NCBI RefSeq assembly: GCF_013744875.1
Contig: NZ_CP059399.1
Coordinates: forward strand, 6,138,001-6,202,000
Length of the DNA: 64,000 bases
Source: Nocardia huaxiensis
Lineage (GTDB): Bacteria; Actinomycetota; Actinomycetes; Mycobacteriales; Mycobacteriaceae
Direction of reading: 5' to 3'
Shown here: positions 45,414 through 55,147 of the stretch, piece by piece
Layout of the letters: every line of letters begins with the position of its first letter
Position numbering within the stretch: the stretch's first letter is position 1
Position numbers and translations under genes: made by a program
Notes under the pieces: generated by a model
What the model saw: only the letters and a program-made list of their open reading frames with translations
The model's database searches: none
Told to the model about the DNA's origin: nothing

Positions 45414-46079
45414 ATGACACTGCCTCCAGGCCAGCGGGCCGTCCAAGGATTTCCGCGCTTCGGCACCCATCTCCATCACCCGCCGCCGGAAGTGCCCGCC
45501 GAGCCGGTGCTCGAGGTCGGGGGTGCGCTGAGCGAAGGGTTCACGCTGACTGTTGCCGAGGTCGCGAAGTTGCCGCGGCGGGTGGTCGAGGCCGACTTCC
45601 ACTGTGTGGCGGGGTGGACGGCCACCGGGTTGCGGTGGGAGGGGACCGGGTTCGCGGAGTTCTATCGGACGCGGGTTGTGCCGCTGGTCGATTCGGGGGT
45701 CGAGATCAGTCATGTCATCTTCGAGGGGCTGGACGGGTTTCAGGCGGTGGCGGTGCTCGAGGATGCGCTGGGCGAGGATGTGCTGATCGCGGATCGGCTC
45801 GACGGGGAGCCGCTCAATGGGGACCACGGGGCGCCGTTGCGGCTGGTCAGTCCCAGCCAGTACGGGTTCATGAATACCAAGCATCTGTGCCGCATCGAAT
45901 TCCGGACCAGCGCGCCGCCGGCGCCGGATCGGTTCTCGCCGATCTCCGGACATCAGCGGGCGCGGGTGTGGCATGAGGAGCGGCATCGGTATCTGCCCGG
46001 GCGGGTCGTGCGGCCGGTGTATCACTGGCTGATCGAGCCGATTCGCAAGCTCAGTGCGCGCGGGAGTGTCGCGAACTGA
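45414..46079 (+). CDS. Molybdopterin-dependent oxidoreductase (sulfite-oxidase fold)
   Basis: 221 residues, AGAGGA before ATG 45414. It has the sulfite-oxidase/YedY-type Mo-binding domain: the cysteine ligand lies in ADFHCVAGWTATGLRWEG near residue 65, followed by VIFEGLDGF, DVLIADRLDGEPLNGDHGAPLRLV and SQYGFMNTKHL. No Tat signal is visible, so it may be cytoplasmic. Substrate unknown. Confidence 0.87.
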   Translation: MTLPPGQRAVQGFPRFGTHLHHPPPEVPAEPVLEVGGALSEGFTLTVAEVAKLPRRVVEADFHCVAGWTATGLRWEGTGFAEFYRTRVVPLVDSGVEISHVIFEGLDGFQAVAVLEDALGEDVLIADRLDGEPLNGDHGAPLRLVSPSQYGFMNTKHLCRIEFRTSAPPAPDRFSPISGHQRARVWHEERHRYLPGRVVRPVYHWLIEPIRKLSARGSVAN

Positions 46080-46191
46080 AGCACAGCACCGCAACCGACC
46101 GGTTCGACGCTTCGGGGCGAGTGATCGACCGTGCCCAAGTTGGCCACCCGGCGCGCAGGAAAGCGTAGGCTGAGTGCGAATTCCGGGTTGA

Positions 46192-46599
46192 ATGTCCAGC
46201 CTGAGGCCGGAGGCCGATCACCCGTTCCATCGTGCGGATGACCTCAGTCGCCTATGCGTTGATCCGAACGAGGTTGCTGTGCACCACTATTCCTATCGCG
46301 CGTTCACGATCGTCCCGTCGGCCGAAGCCGACCCCGCATCCCGATGCGTCATCGACGGGGAGATCGACATGACTGTCGTGCAGGCCTTCCGCACCGCCCT
46401 GTTCGACGAGGTGCGAGCGGGCGCGACCACGACCATCGACCTCAGCAATGTCACCTTCCTCGGGGTGGGCGGCCTGCGCGCGCTGGTCGAAGCCCGCGAG
46501 TGGGCGGCCCAGCACGACTGCCGACTACATCTGGTGGCCTCGCCGGTGGTGTGGCGCATGCTCGAAATCATCGGCAAGGCGGGCGATTTCAACCGCTGA
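46192..46599 (+). CDS. STAS-domain protein lacking the phosphorylatable serine
   Basis: 135 residues (ATG 46192), or about 106 from the better-spaced GTG 46279. STAS fold: CVIDGEIDMTVVQAFRTAL, TIDLSNVTFLGVGGLRALVEA, HLVASPVVWRMLEIIG. Anti-sigma-factor antagonists carry a DSSG-like loop whose serine is phosphorylated; here it reads GVGG, so the switch residue is absent. Its 3' end overlaps the 3' end of the convergent PP2C/kinase gene by 11 bases, which suggests a regulatory couple. Confidence 0.8.
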   Translation: MSSLRPEADHPFHRADDLSRLCVDPNEVAVHHYSYRAFTIVPSAEADPASRCVIDGEIDMTVVQAFRTALFDEVRAGATTTIDLSNVTFLGVGGLRALVEAREWAAQHDCRLHLVASPVVWRMLEIIGKAGDFNR

Positions 46600-48592
46600 C
46601 GGATTCGGCGGTCCCATCCGGATCGTGGGTGTGGTGGTCGAGTCGCACCAGCGACAGCACCACATCGGAGGGCGAACCGGTCGGCGCGAACCAGCGCACC
46701 CGCGTCCCATTGTCGTGATGCAGCCGCGACAACCGGTGCAACGCGGCGATTCCCGCACTGGCGAGATGGGTGACACCGGTGAGGTCCACCGTCAAGGAGC
46801 GCTGACCCGTCGATCCGGCGGTGCGCACCGTGCGTTCGAACTCCGCGACGGTATTCGCGTCGATCGGCCCATCGGCCTGCACCCGGGGCCGGGGTGCGCC
46901 GACCTGTTCGAAGACGAGCAGCATGTCACTGGACGACTCCTGCCGGGCGGTCGATCCCCAGATCGCGGTGGTGCTGGTCAACAACCGGGCCGGGCGGGCC
47001 AGGCGATGCGTGAGAAGGGCGCTCGTGCCGGTCTCGTCATGGGCGATATGCAAGGAGTCGACCAGACTGTCGGCAAGTTGCAGTCCCAAACCGCGATCTG
47101 GTGCGGGTGTCGGCGGTCGCCACCGCCCCTCGTCCATCACCCGCACCTCCGCGATGCCGTTCTCGGTGACGGTGGCGGTGAGCGTGAAAGTGTGGTGGCC
47201 GGCGATGCCGGTATAGGCGTGCTCGATGCAATTGGTGATCAGCTCCATGGCCGCGTGCCGCAGCGCCTCCGCATCGGGATCGACGATGTGCGCATCGGAC
47301 AGCCACGCGCTCAACCGCTTTCGGACCGGCCCAAGCGAGGCGGGCAGCGCCGGTGCGCGCAGGGTGAGATCCTCCGGCGGCACGGACCGCTGGGCGGCCA
47401 GCAGGGTGATGTCGTCGCGGTATCCGGAGATCCGCGTCAGCATTTCCAGGGTCTGCGAACAGATCCGCTCGACCGGCGAACCGGTGTCCTGCGGAAACGC
47501 CCGTCCCGCAGCGCTATCCGCGGCGGCGTGCGCCAATTCGACCGTGCTCTGCGCCAATTCGCGCCCGGGACGTTCCAGGATGCCGTCGGTGTAGAGCAGG
47601 ATCAGCTCCGCGTCCGCCAACCGCGCGGACCCGATCGTGTCCCGGGTGAACCGGCCACCGACACCGATCGGCCCGGCCCCGGTGGCCGGCAGAAATCGAG
47701 CGTCACCCGCGATGGTCGCGACCAGCGGCGGCGGATGACCGGCGGTGCAGTACTCCAGCGCCCCGGTCTCGGGATCGAGCAGCACCACGCCGACGGTGGC
47801 CGCGTAGGCTCCCGGAATCCGTTGCGCCGCAGCGTCCAAGGCGGTGAGCGCGGCGGCGATGTCACCGGTGAGCAGCAGGTGCTCATGCAGCAGGATCCGC
47901 AGCTGCCCCATGGTCGCCGCCGCCGCGACCCCGTGGCCGACCACATCCCCGACTACCAGCGCGGTGCGGCCGCCGGGCAGGGTCACCGCGTCGAACCAGT
48001 CACCACCCGCGGCCATATCGGTATCGGCGAGCAGATAGCTGGCGGCGATGCGCAGACGCGGCAGCACCGGCAGCCCGGCGGGCAGCAGAATACGCTGCAA
48101 TGCGTCGATCGTATCCTGGGCGTGCGCGAAGCGCCGCTCGGCCTCGACCGCCCGGCGTTGCGCGGACTGCCGCGCGTGCACCTGATCGGTCACGTCGGTG
48201 AGCGAACAGGTGACCCCGACGACCGTGCCGTCCGGACTACGCCGCGGATGCACGTCGAAGTCGGCGAAGACCTCCCGCCGGCCGCCGGTATCGGGCAGGT
48301 CGACCTGTACCCGCCAATCCCGCAGCCTCATCGATTCCCCGGACGCGTACACCTGGTCGAGAATCGGTTTGATCCCCTGCTGCATGATTTCGGGAAAGAC
48401 GTCCTCGACGCACATGCCGATCACGTGCTCGCGGCCGACATAGGCGCGCTCGAGCGCCGTGGCCGCCACGAACCGATATTCCGGACCATCCATCGCCGCG
48501 ATGATCATCGGTAGCTGATCGAAGACCTGCTGCACGGCAGCCGCGTCCCCGACACGGCGGGACAGCTCGTCGTCTACTCCCTCATCAACCAT
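46589..48592 (-). CDS. PAS-PP2C-HATPase-STAS partner-switching protein (Rv1364c-like)
   Basis: 667 residues from ATG 48592. In order: PAS sensor (about 20-150), short coiled coil, SpoIIE/PP2C phosphatase (AAGGDWFDAVTLPGG, VVGDVVGHG, LLYTDGILERPG, RDDITLLAA), RsbW-like kinase domain (N-box MELITNCIEHAY, G-box GLGLQLADSL), and a STAS domain (LTVDLTGVTHLASAGIAAL) that keeps a serine. This fuses RsbP, RsbW and RsbV functions, as in M. tuberculosis Rv1364c. It should control a sigma factor encoded elsewhere, since none is adjacent. It converges with the separate STAS gene. Confidence 0.92.
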   Translation of the reverse strand: MVDEGVDDELSRRVGDAAAVQQVFDQLPMIIAAMDGPEYRFVAATALERAYVGREHVIGMCVEDVFPEIMQQGIKPILDQVYASGESMRLRDWRVQVDLPDTGGRREVFADFDVHPRRSPDGTVVGVTCSLTDVTDQVHARQSAQRRAVEAERRFAHAQDTIDALQRILLPAGLPVLPRLRIAASYLLADTDMAAGGDWFDAVTLPGGRTALVVGDVVGHGVAAAATMGQLRILLHEHLLLTGDIAAALTALDAAAQRIPGAYAATVGVVLLDPETGALEYCTAGHPPPLVATIAGDARFLPATGAGPIGVGGRFTRDTIGSARLADAELILLYTDGILERPGRELAQSTVELAHAAADSAAGRAFPQDTGSPVERICSQTLEMLTRISGYRDDITLLAAQRSVPPEDLTLRAPALPASLGPVRKRLSAWLSDAHIVDPDAEALRHAAMELITNCIEHAYTGIAGHHTFTLTATVTENGIAEVRVMDEGRWRPPTPAPDRGLGLQLADSLVDSLHIAHDETGTSALLTHRLARPARLLTSTTAIWGSTARQESSSDMLLVFEQVGAPRPRVQADGPIDANTVAEFERTVRTAGSTGQRSLTVDLTGVTHLASAGIAALHRLSRLHHDNGTRVRWFAPTGSPSDVVLSLVRLDHHTHDPDGTAESVSG

Positions 48593-48716
48593 GCCTACGA
48601 GCACTCCTCGTGCAGCCGACACTGTTGCCCCAGGTTTATCACGATCCACCCGAGCCGAACCGGCGATCGGCAAACCCGCTGCGGCACCGCCGGACAGGGT
48701 CGGCGGTGCGTGTCCG

Positions 48717-51083
48717 TCAGGCCGCGGAGGTCACGCGGTAGACGTCGTAGACGCCTTCCACATTGCGCACCACATTGAGCAGGTGACCGAGATGCTTGGG
48801 ATCGCCCATTTCGAAGGTGAACTTCGAAATGGCAACGCGGTCACCGGAAGTCGTGACCGCCGCCGAGAGGATATTGACCTTCTCGTCGGCGAGGACCTTG
48901 GTGACATCCGACAGCAGACGCGTGCGGTCGAGGGCCTCGATCTGGATGGCGACCAGGAACACCGACGACGGCGACGGCGCCCACTTGACCTCGATGATGC
49001 GTTCGGGCTCCGCGCGCAGCGAATCGGCGTTGGTGCAGTCGGTGCGGTGCACCGACACCGCGCCGCCGCGGGTCACGAAGCCCATGATCTCGTCACCGGG
49101 GACGGGGGTGCAGCATTTGGCCAGCTTCGACACCGTGCCCGGCGCGCCCGGAATCTCGACGCCGGCGTCACCGGTCGAGCGCTGCCGCGAGGGCAGCGTG
49201 GACGGTGTACTGCGTTCGGCCAGTTCGTTTTCCACGTCGCTGACGCCGCCGAGCTGCGCCATGAGGCGCTGCACGACGTGATGCGCCGAGACCTGGTTCT
49301 CGCCGACGGCCGCGTACAGCGCGGAGATGTCGGTGTAGTGCAGCTCGTGCGCCAGCGCGGACATGGCGTCCACGCTCATCAGGCGCTGCAGCGGCAGCCC
49401 GGAGCGGCGAACCTCCTTGGAGATGGCGTCCTTGCCCGCCTCGAGGGCCTCTTCGCGGCGTTCCTTGGCGAACCACTGCCGGATCTTGGCCTTGGCGCGC
49501 GGGGAGATGACGAAGTTCTGCCAGTCCCGCGAGGGCCCGGCGTTCTGCGCCTTCGAGGTGAAGATCTCGACGACCTCACCGTTCTCCAGCTGCCGTTCCA
49601 GCGCGACGAGCCGCCCGTTGACGCGCGCGCCGATGCAGCGATGCCCGACCTCGGTGTGCACGGCATAGGCGAAGTCCACCGGGGTGGACTTCTGCGGGAG
49701 CGTGATCACGTCACCCTTGGGGGTGAACACGAATATCTCCGGCGATTTCAGGTCGAAGCGCAGCGATTCCAGGAACTCGGCCGGGTCCGCGGCTTCGCGC
49801 TGCCAGTCGAGCAGCTGCCGCATCCAGGCCATATCGTCGACTTCGGTGGAATCCTGGGAGTGCTTGCCCTTGGTTTCCTTGTAGCGCCAGTGCGCGGCGA
49901 TGCCGAATTCGGCGGTGCGGTGCATGTCCTGGGTGCGGATCTGCACTTCCAGGGGCTTGCCGTCGGGGCCGACGACCGTGGTGTGCAGGGACTGGTAGAC
50001 GCCGTAGCGCGGCTGGGCGATGTAGTCCTTGAAGCGTCCGGCCATGGGCTGCCACAGCGAATGCACCACGCCCACAGCGGCATAGCAGTCGCGCACCTCG
50101 TCGCAGAGGATGCGGATGCCGACCAGGTCGTGGATGTCGTCGAAGTCCTTACCCTTGACGATCATCTTCTGGTAGATGGACCAGTAGTGCTTGGGGCGGC
50201 CTTCGACGATGGCGTTGATGCGGCTCGCGGCCAAGGTGTTGACGATCTCGGCGCGCACCTTCGCCAGGTAGGTGTCGCGCGAGGGCGCGCGATCGGCGAC
50301 CAGGCGCACGATCTCGTCGTACTTCTTGGGGTGCAGGATCGCGAACGCGAGGTCTTCCAGCTCCCATTTGACGGTGGCCATACCGAGCCGGTGCGCCAGG
50401 GGTGCGATGACCTCGAGGGTTTCGCGTGCCTTCTTGGCCTGCTTCTCCGGCGGCAGGAAGCGCATGGTGCGCATATTGTGCAGCCGGTCGGCGACCTTGA
50501 TCACCAGCACGCGCGGATCACGCGCCATGGCGATGATCATCTTGCGGATGGTCTCGGCCTCGGCGGCCGCGCCGAGGTTGACCTTGTCGAGTTTGGTCAC
50601 GCCGTCGACCAGATGGGCGACCTCGGTGCCGAATTCGTTGGTCAGTTCCTCGAGCGAGTAGCCGGTGTCCTCGACGGTGTCGTGCAGCAGCGCGGCCACC
50701 AGCGTGGTGGTGTCCATGCCGAGCTCGGCGAGAATGTTCGCCACGGCCAGCGGATGCGTGATGTACGGGTCGCCGGACTTGCGGAACTGGTGCGCGTGCT
50801 TCTCGTCGGCGACATCGAAAGCCCGTTGCAGCAGAGCAAGATTCGCCTTCGGATACAGCTCACGATGCACGGTGGCCAGCGGCTCGAGCACCGGCTTCAC
50901 CGCGGCGATGCCGCGCTGCCCGGTCATGCGCCGCGCCAGGCGGGCGCGCACGCGCCGGGACGCGGAAGTGGGTACGGCCGTGGAGTTGTTACGTGGCGTG
51001 CCGGGTTGCGGAGTCGGCTGCGACGCACCGGAGGCGCCATTGCCCGATTGCTCGGCGTTCGCCTTCTCCAAATGCTGAGTCAT
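48717..51083 (-). CDS. rel: Bifunctional (p)ppGpp synthetase/hydrolase
   Basis: 788 residues from the ATG at about 51083. Domains in order: HD hydrolase ([16 protein letters not shown]; catalytic [12 protein letters not shown]), synthetase ([45 protein letters not shown]), TGS ([17 protein letters not shown]), helical and zinc-finger regions ([11 protein letters not shown]), and a C-terminal ACT domain. Makes and degrades the stringent-response alarmone. Same length class as M. tuberculosis Rel (Rv2583c). It is separated from apt by 7 kb and from ppiB by 24 kb of accessory genes, unlike in mycobacteria. Confidence 0.97.
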   Translation of the reverse strand: MTQHLEKANAEQSGNGASGASQPTPQPGTPRNNSTAVPTSASRRVRARLARRMTGQRGIAAVKPVLEPLATVHRELYPKANLALLQRAFDVADEKHAHQFRKSGDPYITHPLAVANILAELGMDTTTLVAALLHDTVEDTGYSLEELTNEFGTEVAHLVDGVTKLDKVNLGAAAEAETIRKMIIAMARDPRVLVIKVADRLHNMRTMRFLPPEKQAKKARETLEVIAPLAHRLGMATVKWELEDLAFAILHPKKYDEIVRLVADRAPSRDTYLAKVRAEIVNTLAASRINAIVEGRPKHYWSIYQKMIVKGKDFDDIHDLVGIRILCDEVRDCYAAVGVVHSLWQPMAGRFKDYIAQPRYGVYQSLHTTVVGPDGKPLEVQIRTQDMHRTAEFGIAAHWRYKETKGKHSQDSTEVDDMAWMRQLLDWQREAADPAEFLESLRFDLKSPEIFVFTPKGDVITLPQKSTPVDFAYAVHTEVGHRCIGARVNGRLVALERQLENGEVVEIFTSKAQNAGPSRDWQNFVISPRAKAKIRQWFAKERREEALEAGKDAISKEVRRSGLPLQRLMSVDAMSALAHELHYTDISALYAAVGENQVSAHHVVQRLMAQLGGVSDVENELAERSTPSTLPSRQRSTGDAGVEIPGAPGTVSKLAKCCTPVPGDEIMGFVTRGGAVSVHRTDCTNADSLRAEPERIIEVKWAPSPSSVFLVAIQIEALDRTRLLSDVTKVLADEKVNILSAAVTTSGDRVAISKFTFEMGDPKHLGHLLNVVRNVEGVYDVYRVTSAA

Positions 51084-51326
51084 GCCACCACCTCTCCCGG
51101 TCTCGACCTGGCTCACCCTATCGGACCGTTCAACCACCCGGACCACCCACTTTAGTCCTGGAAACGTACATGGACCGGGACGCCGAACGCGGCCGACCCG
51201 GACAGGTCCCGAACGGGGAAGATTACCCGCTCGGAGACCGGTCCGGATGACGTTGCGTCCCGCTTGCCCGGCCGCGCCGACGTGCCCGGCGGCGCGCCCT
51301 GCTCAGACCGCGAAACCACCCGTTGC

Positions 51327-52919
51327 TCATGACGCCGGCGCATCGGTGATTCCCGCCGCGGTGAGCTCGAGCCGCCGTGTGACCCCGATGTCGTCGAGGA
51401 AGCGCGGGTCGTGCGAGACCACCACCAGCGCGCCCTGGAAACTCGCCAGCGCCTCGGTGAGATGCCGGAGGCTGGGCAGGTCCAGGTTGTTGGTGGGCTC
51501 GTCGAGCAGCAGCAGCTTCGGGGCGGGCTCGGCCAGCAGCAGCATGGCCAGGGCCGCCCGCAGCCGTTCCCCGCCCGACAGCGCCGACGCGAGCACGTCG
51601 GCGTCGCTGCCGCGAAACAGGAAGCGCGCCAACTGGGCTCGGATCTGTTCGGGCACCGCGTGCGGCGCGGTCGCGGCGACATTCTCGAAGACGGTGAGCT
51701 CTTCGTCGAAGATGTCGAGCCGCTGCGGCAGCATGCGCCAGGCCACCTTCGGCTGCTCCGCGCAGATGCGGTGCAGCAGTGTGGTTTTCCCGGCCCCATT
51801 GCGTCCGGTGAGGGCGATGCGCTCGGGGCCGCTGATCTTCAGCGTGACCGTCGGCCCGTTCGCCAGCACCACCCGATCCAGGTCGATCACGTCCTGTCCC
51901 GGATACAGCCGGGTGCCGGGCAGGTCGACACGGATCTCCCGGTCGTCACGCAGGTGCTCCTCCGCCTTGGTGAGCGTGTCCTTCGCGTCGTCGAGTTTGC
52001 CGATGTGATTGTTGCGCAGCTTGCCCGCCGATACCTGGGCCTGGCGTTTGCGCTCCCCCATGACGATCTTGGGTTCGCGCTTCTGATCCCACATCTTCTG
52101 CCCGTACCGCTGGCGGCGGTCGAGTTTGATGCGGGCTTCGACGAGTTCACGCGCCTGCTTCTTGACGTCGCTGCGGGCATCCCGGACCGCCGCGCGGGCG
52201 GCCTCCTGTTCGGCCTCGACGATCCGCTCGTAGTCGGTGAAATTACCGCCGAACAAACGGATCTCGCCCTGCCGCAGTTCGGCGATGGTGTCGACGCGCT
52301 CCAGCAGTTCCCGATCGTGGCTGACGGTGACCACGGTGCCGTCGAACTGCCCGACGACCTCGTAAAGGCGTTCGCGCGCAACAGCATCGAGATTATTGGT
52401 CGGTTCGTCGAGCAGCAGTACATCGGGTTCCCGCAATAGTTCGGCCACCAGCCCGAGCAGCACCGTCTCGCCACCGGAGAGAGTGTCGAGCCGCCGATCG
52501 AGCTGCGCGACATCACCTGCCAGGTAATGCAATCCGAGCTTGCCCAGCAGCGCCACCGCCTGCCCTTCGACATCCCAGCGCACACCCACGGCATCGAAGT
52601 CGGCCTCGGTGCCGGCGCCGGATTCGATGCGGTGCAGGGCCTTCCGGATATCGGCGATGCCGAGCACCTCGTCGACCCGCTGCCCGGCGGTCAGACCGAG
52701 GTCCTGCCGCAGGTAACCGAGCCGCCCGGGAACGGTGATCGAACCGCGCTGCGGGGACAGTTGACCGGTGATCAGCCGCAGCAGCGTGGATTTCCCCGCG
52801 CCATTGCTGCCGACCAGGCCGATATGACCGCGTCCGAGCACAGCATCGAGACCGTCGAAAACAGGGGTGCCGTCCGGCCACACGAAGGTGAGATCGGAAA
52901 TAGACAGAGAACTGGACAT
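51327..52919 (-). CDS. ABC-F family ATPase
   Basis: 530 residues, no membrane domain, two ATP-binding cassettes. NBD1 has GLVGSNGAGKSTLL, LSGGETVLL and VLLLDEPTNNLD. A charged interdomain linker follows (about residues 230-310). NBD2 has ALTGRNGAGKTTLL, LSGGERLRAAL and LLLDEPTNNLD. ABC-F proteins bind the ribosomal E site; some protect from antibiotics, others are housekeeping. GGGAGGG precedes ATG 52919. The upstream 51 bases are an in-frame open stretch. No transporter partner is adjacent. Confidence 0.93.
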   Translation of the reverse strand: MSSSLSISDLTFVWPDGTPVFDGLDAVLGRGHIGLVGSNGAGKSTLLRLITGQLSPQRGSITVPGRLGYLRQDLGLTAGQRVDEVLGIADIRKALHRIESGAGTEADFDAVGVRWDVEGQAVALLGKLGLHYLAGDVAQLDRRLDTLSGGETVLLGLVAELLREPDVLLLDEPTNNLDAVARERLYEVVGQFDGTVVTVSHDRELLERVDTIAELRQGEIRLFGGNFTDYERIVEAEQEAARAAVRDARSDVKKQARELVEARIKLDRRQRYGQKMWDQKREPKIVMGERKRQAQVSAGKLRNNHIGKLDDAKDTLTKAEEHLRDDREIRVDLPGTRLYPGQDVIDLDRVVLANGPTVTLKISGPERIALTGRNGAGKTTLLHRICAEQPKVAWRMLPQRLDIFDEELTVFENVAATAPHAVPEQIRAQLARFLFRGSDADVLASALSGGERLRAALAMLLLAEPAPKLLLLDEPTNNLDLPSLRHLTEALASFQGALVVVSHDPRFLDDIGVTRRLELTAAGITDAPAS

Positions 52920-53084
52920 ATGCCCTCCCGAGGTGTTCGCAGAAGATGCGGCGCGCAGATTGCGGGCCACGCAGCGGTTACCTCAGAAGATCAATGTCGG
53001 GACTCCGATCGGACGGGGAAGGGAACGCACCCAAGTTATCCAAGACCAACCGGAGGCGGCAAGGGATTATTTCCGTGACCCCAC

Positions 53085-55049
53085 TCACTGGCCGATGCGG
53101 CGGGCCTTCATGCCGTTGAGCAACGGCACTTCGGCCACGCCCCTGTCGCTTTCGGCGTGCAGCATGCGGCCGTTGCCGAGGTAGATGCCGACGGTGGCGG
53201 GTCCGCGCGGGCCGAAGGTGCCGAACACCAGATCGCCCGCTTTGGCCTTGATCAGCTCCACTTCGGTGCCGCGCTCCCACTGCTGTTCGGCGGTGCCGGG
53301 CAGGGTGATGGTGCCGCCGCTGGCGGAAAACACTGCGGCCGTGGTGAATCCGGCCGCGTCGAAGCCGCCGTTGGACGGGCCGGAGGTGCCGCCGCCGCCG
53401 AAAGCGTATGGGGTGCCGATCCATTCGCGTCCGGCCTCGACGATCTGGGGGCCCAGGTCGGCGGCGGCGTCGGGGATGAACCGGCCGCCGCTGGTGACGC
53501 TGCGGAAACTCGCCTCGGCCGCCATGATGCGCGCCACGTACGGACGGGTTTCGCTGAAGTGGGCGGCGTACTGGCTGGGCATGCCGCCGGAGGCCAGTAC
53601 CGCGCCCTCACCGGCGTTGTAGGCGGCGATGGTCAGTTCGGTGAGATCGCCGCTGACCTTGCCCTCCTGCATCCAGCCCTTGATCGTGGCCGCGATGGTG
53701 CACATGTAGCGGCCCTGGCCGATGATGGCGTCCCCGTCGTCCCACACGCTCGCCGTGCCATTGCCGTCGGCGTCGATGACATAGGGCTGCCCGTCGGGTG
53801 CGCTGGCGGTCGCGGTGGTGGGCAGGAACTGGGCCAGGCCCTGCGCACCGGCCGGGGAGGTGAGGCCGCGCCGGAAGCCGGATTCGGCCTGCCCCTGCGC
53901 CGCCAGCAGCGAGGCGCTGATCTCGGGGCACAGCGAGCCGGCGCGCCGGTACCAGATCTCGAGTTCGGCGGGCACCTTGCCGGAGGCGAGATTGCCGCCG
54001 GCGGTGCCGAATCCGTTCTCGCAGTAGGTCGCCGAGGGTGCGGGCAGGCTCGCGCCGCCCAGCCACGCGATCGGGTCGACCTGCGAGCCGCCGGTGAGCC
54101 GCCCTCCGGGTACGACCTCGAAATGCAGGTGCGCGCCGGAGGATTCACCATTGTTGCCGACATTGGCGATGTGCTGGCCCATGGCGACGATGTCACCGGT
54201 CTTGACGAAAATGCCGCTGTCCCACATGTGTCCGTAGACGGTGGAGTAGCGGCGGCCGCTCTCGTCGAGGGAGTCGATGACCACCCAGACACCGAAGCCG
54301 GAGGCCGGGCCCGCCGCCACCACGAGGCCGTCGGCGGCCGCGTAGATCGGGGTGCCGTCGGAGGCGGCCATATCGACCCCGAGGTGATTGCCGCCACGCG
54401 AGCCGAAGACGTCGGAGACGGTGAATGTGCCTGCCGCCAAGGGGTATTGGCGGCGGCCCAGGCCACTGAGCCGCCCGGCCTCGTTCACCGCGGCGAGGGA
54501 CACCTCGGGCGAGGCCGACGTGGTGGACCCGCTCTGCTCCTTGATGGTGACCTGCACCCGATCCGTGCGATTGCGCGCCGCGTCGCCGCGATCCTCCAGC
54601 GGCGTCCACGCGATGGCGGCGGCCGCGTCGGGAGTCCAGCTGCGCTGCTTCCAGATCAGGTAGTCGATGCGGAAGGCAGCGGCGTTCTCCTGCAGGTACG
54701 CGACGATCTGATCGCCCTTGGCCTGATCGGCGCCCACGATGAATTCCACCGCGCGCCCGGCCCGATGATCGGGGAAGGCGTCGTCGGTGATGACGCCGCG
54801 CATGTCCATCATCCCGAATTGGGCCACCACACAGCGCAGTGCGCGCAGCGCCCCGTCCTGCAGCCCGGTTTCGGCGGGTGATCCCGTGGCGGGGCAGTTG
54901 GGTTCGGTGCGCCCGGTGGTCGCCGACACCACCGCCGGAGTGCCCACGCCGCAGGTCTCCTCGGTGGCGGGCAGGATGATGACGAGCACGAGTGCCATCA
55001 GCGCCAAGGGCAGGCCGAGCCCCACGCCCACAAGGACTTTGGAGTTCAC
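53085..55049 (-). CDS. Peptidoglycan hydrolase with M23, lytic transglycosylase and degenerate NlpC/P60 domains
   Basis: 654 residues with an N-terminal membrane anchor (about 7-28). Domain 1, M23 LytM endopeptidase: zinc ligands in NHLGVDMA and GAHLHFEV. Domain 2, SLT-type transglycosylase: catalytic Glu in GQAESGFRRG, then AQGLAQFLP. Domain 3, NlpC/P60 fold: GTPYAFGGGGTSG, but the FDCSG motif reads FDAAGF, so the catalytic Cys (about residue 565) is Ala; a later His (MLHAES) is kept. Such multidomain hydrolases open the wall for Gram-positive conjugation systems (VirB1-like), so it may serve the secretion cluster 13 kb away (inference). Confidence 0.88.
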   Translation of the reverse strand: MNSKVLVGVGLGLPLALMALVLVIILPATEETCGVGTPAVVSATTGRTEPNCPATGSPAETGLQDGALRALRCVVAQFGMMDMRGVITDDAFPDHRAGRAVEFIVGADQAKGDQIVAYLQENAAAFRIDYLIWKQRSWTPDAAAAIAWTPLEDRGDAARNRTDRVQVTIKEQSGSTTSASPEVSLAAVNEAGRLSGLGRRQYPLAAGTFTVSDVFGSRGGNHLGVDMAASDGTPIYAAADGLVVAAGPASGFGVWVVIDSLDESGRRYSTVYGHMWDSGIFVKTGDIVAMGQHIANVGNNGESSGAHLHFEVVPGGRLTGGSQVDPIAWLGGASLPAPSATYCENGFGTAGGNLASGKVPAELEIWYRRAGSLCPEISASLLAAQGQAESGFRRGLTSPAGAQGLAQFLPTTATASAPDGQPYVIDADGNGTASVWDDGDAIIGQGRYMCTIAATIKGWMQEGKVSGDLTELTIAAYNAGEGAVLASGGMPSQYAAHFSETRPYVARIMAAEASFRSVTSGGRFIPDAAADLGPQIVEAGREWIGTPYAFGGGGTSGPSNGGFDAAGFTTAAVFSASGGTITLPGTAEQQWERGTEVELIKAKAGDLVFGTFGPRGPATVGIYLGNGRMLHAESDRGVAEVPLLNGMKARRIGQ

Positions 55050-55147
55050 GCCCGAACGCTCACGACCGACGCGGTGATCACCCGGACATCATGCCATGCC
55101 CGCGCCCCGGATTACCTGAACGCCAGCCGGATTCGGGTGGCCCGCGC

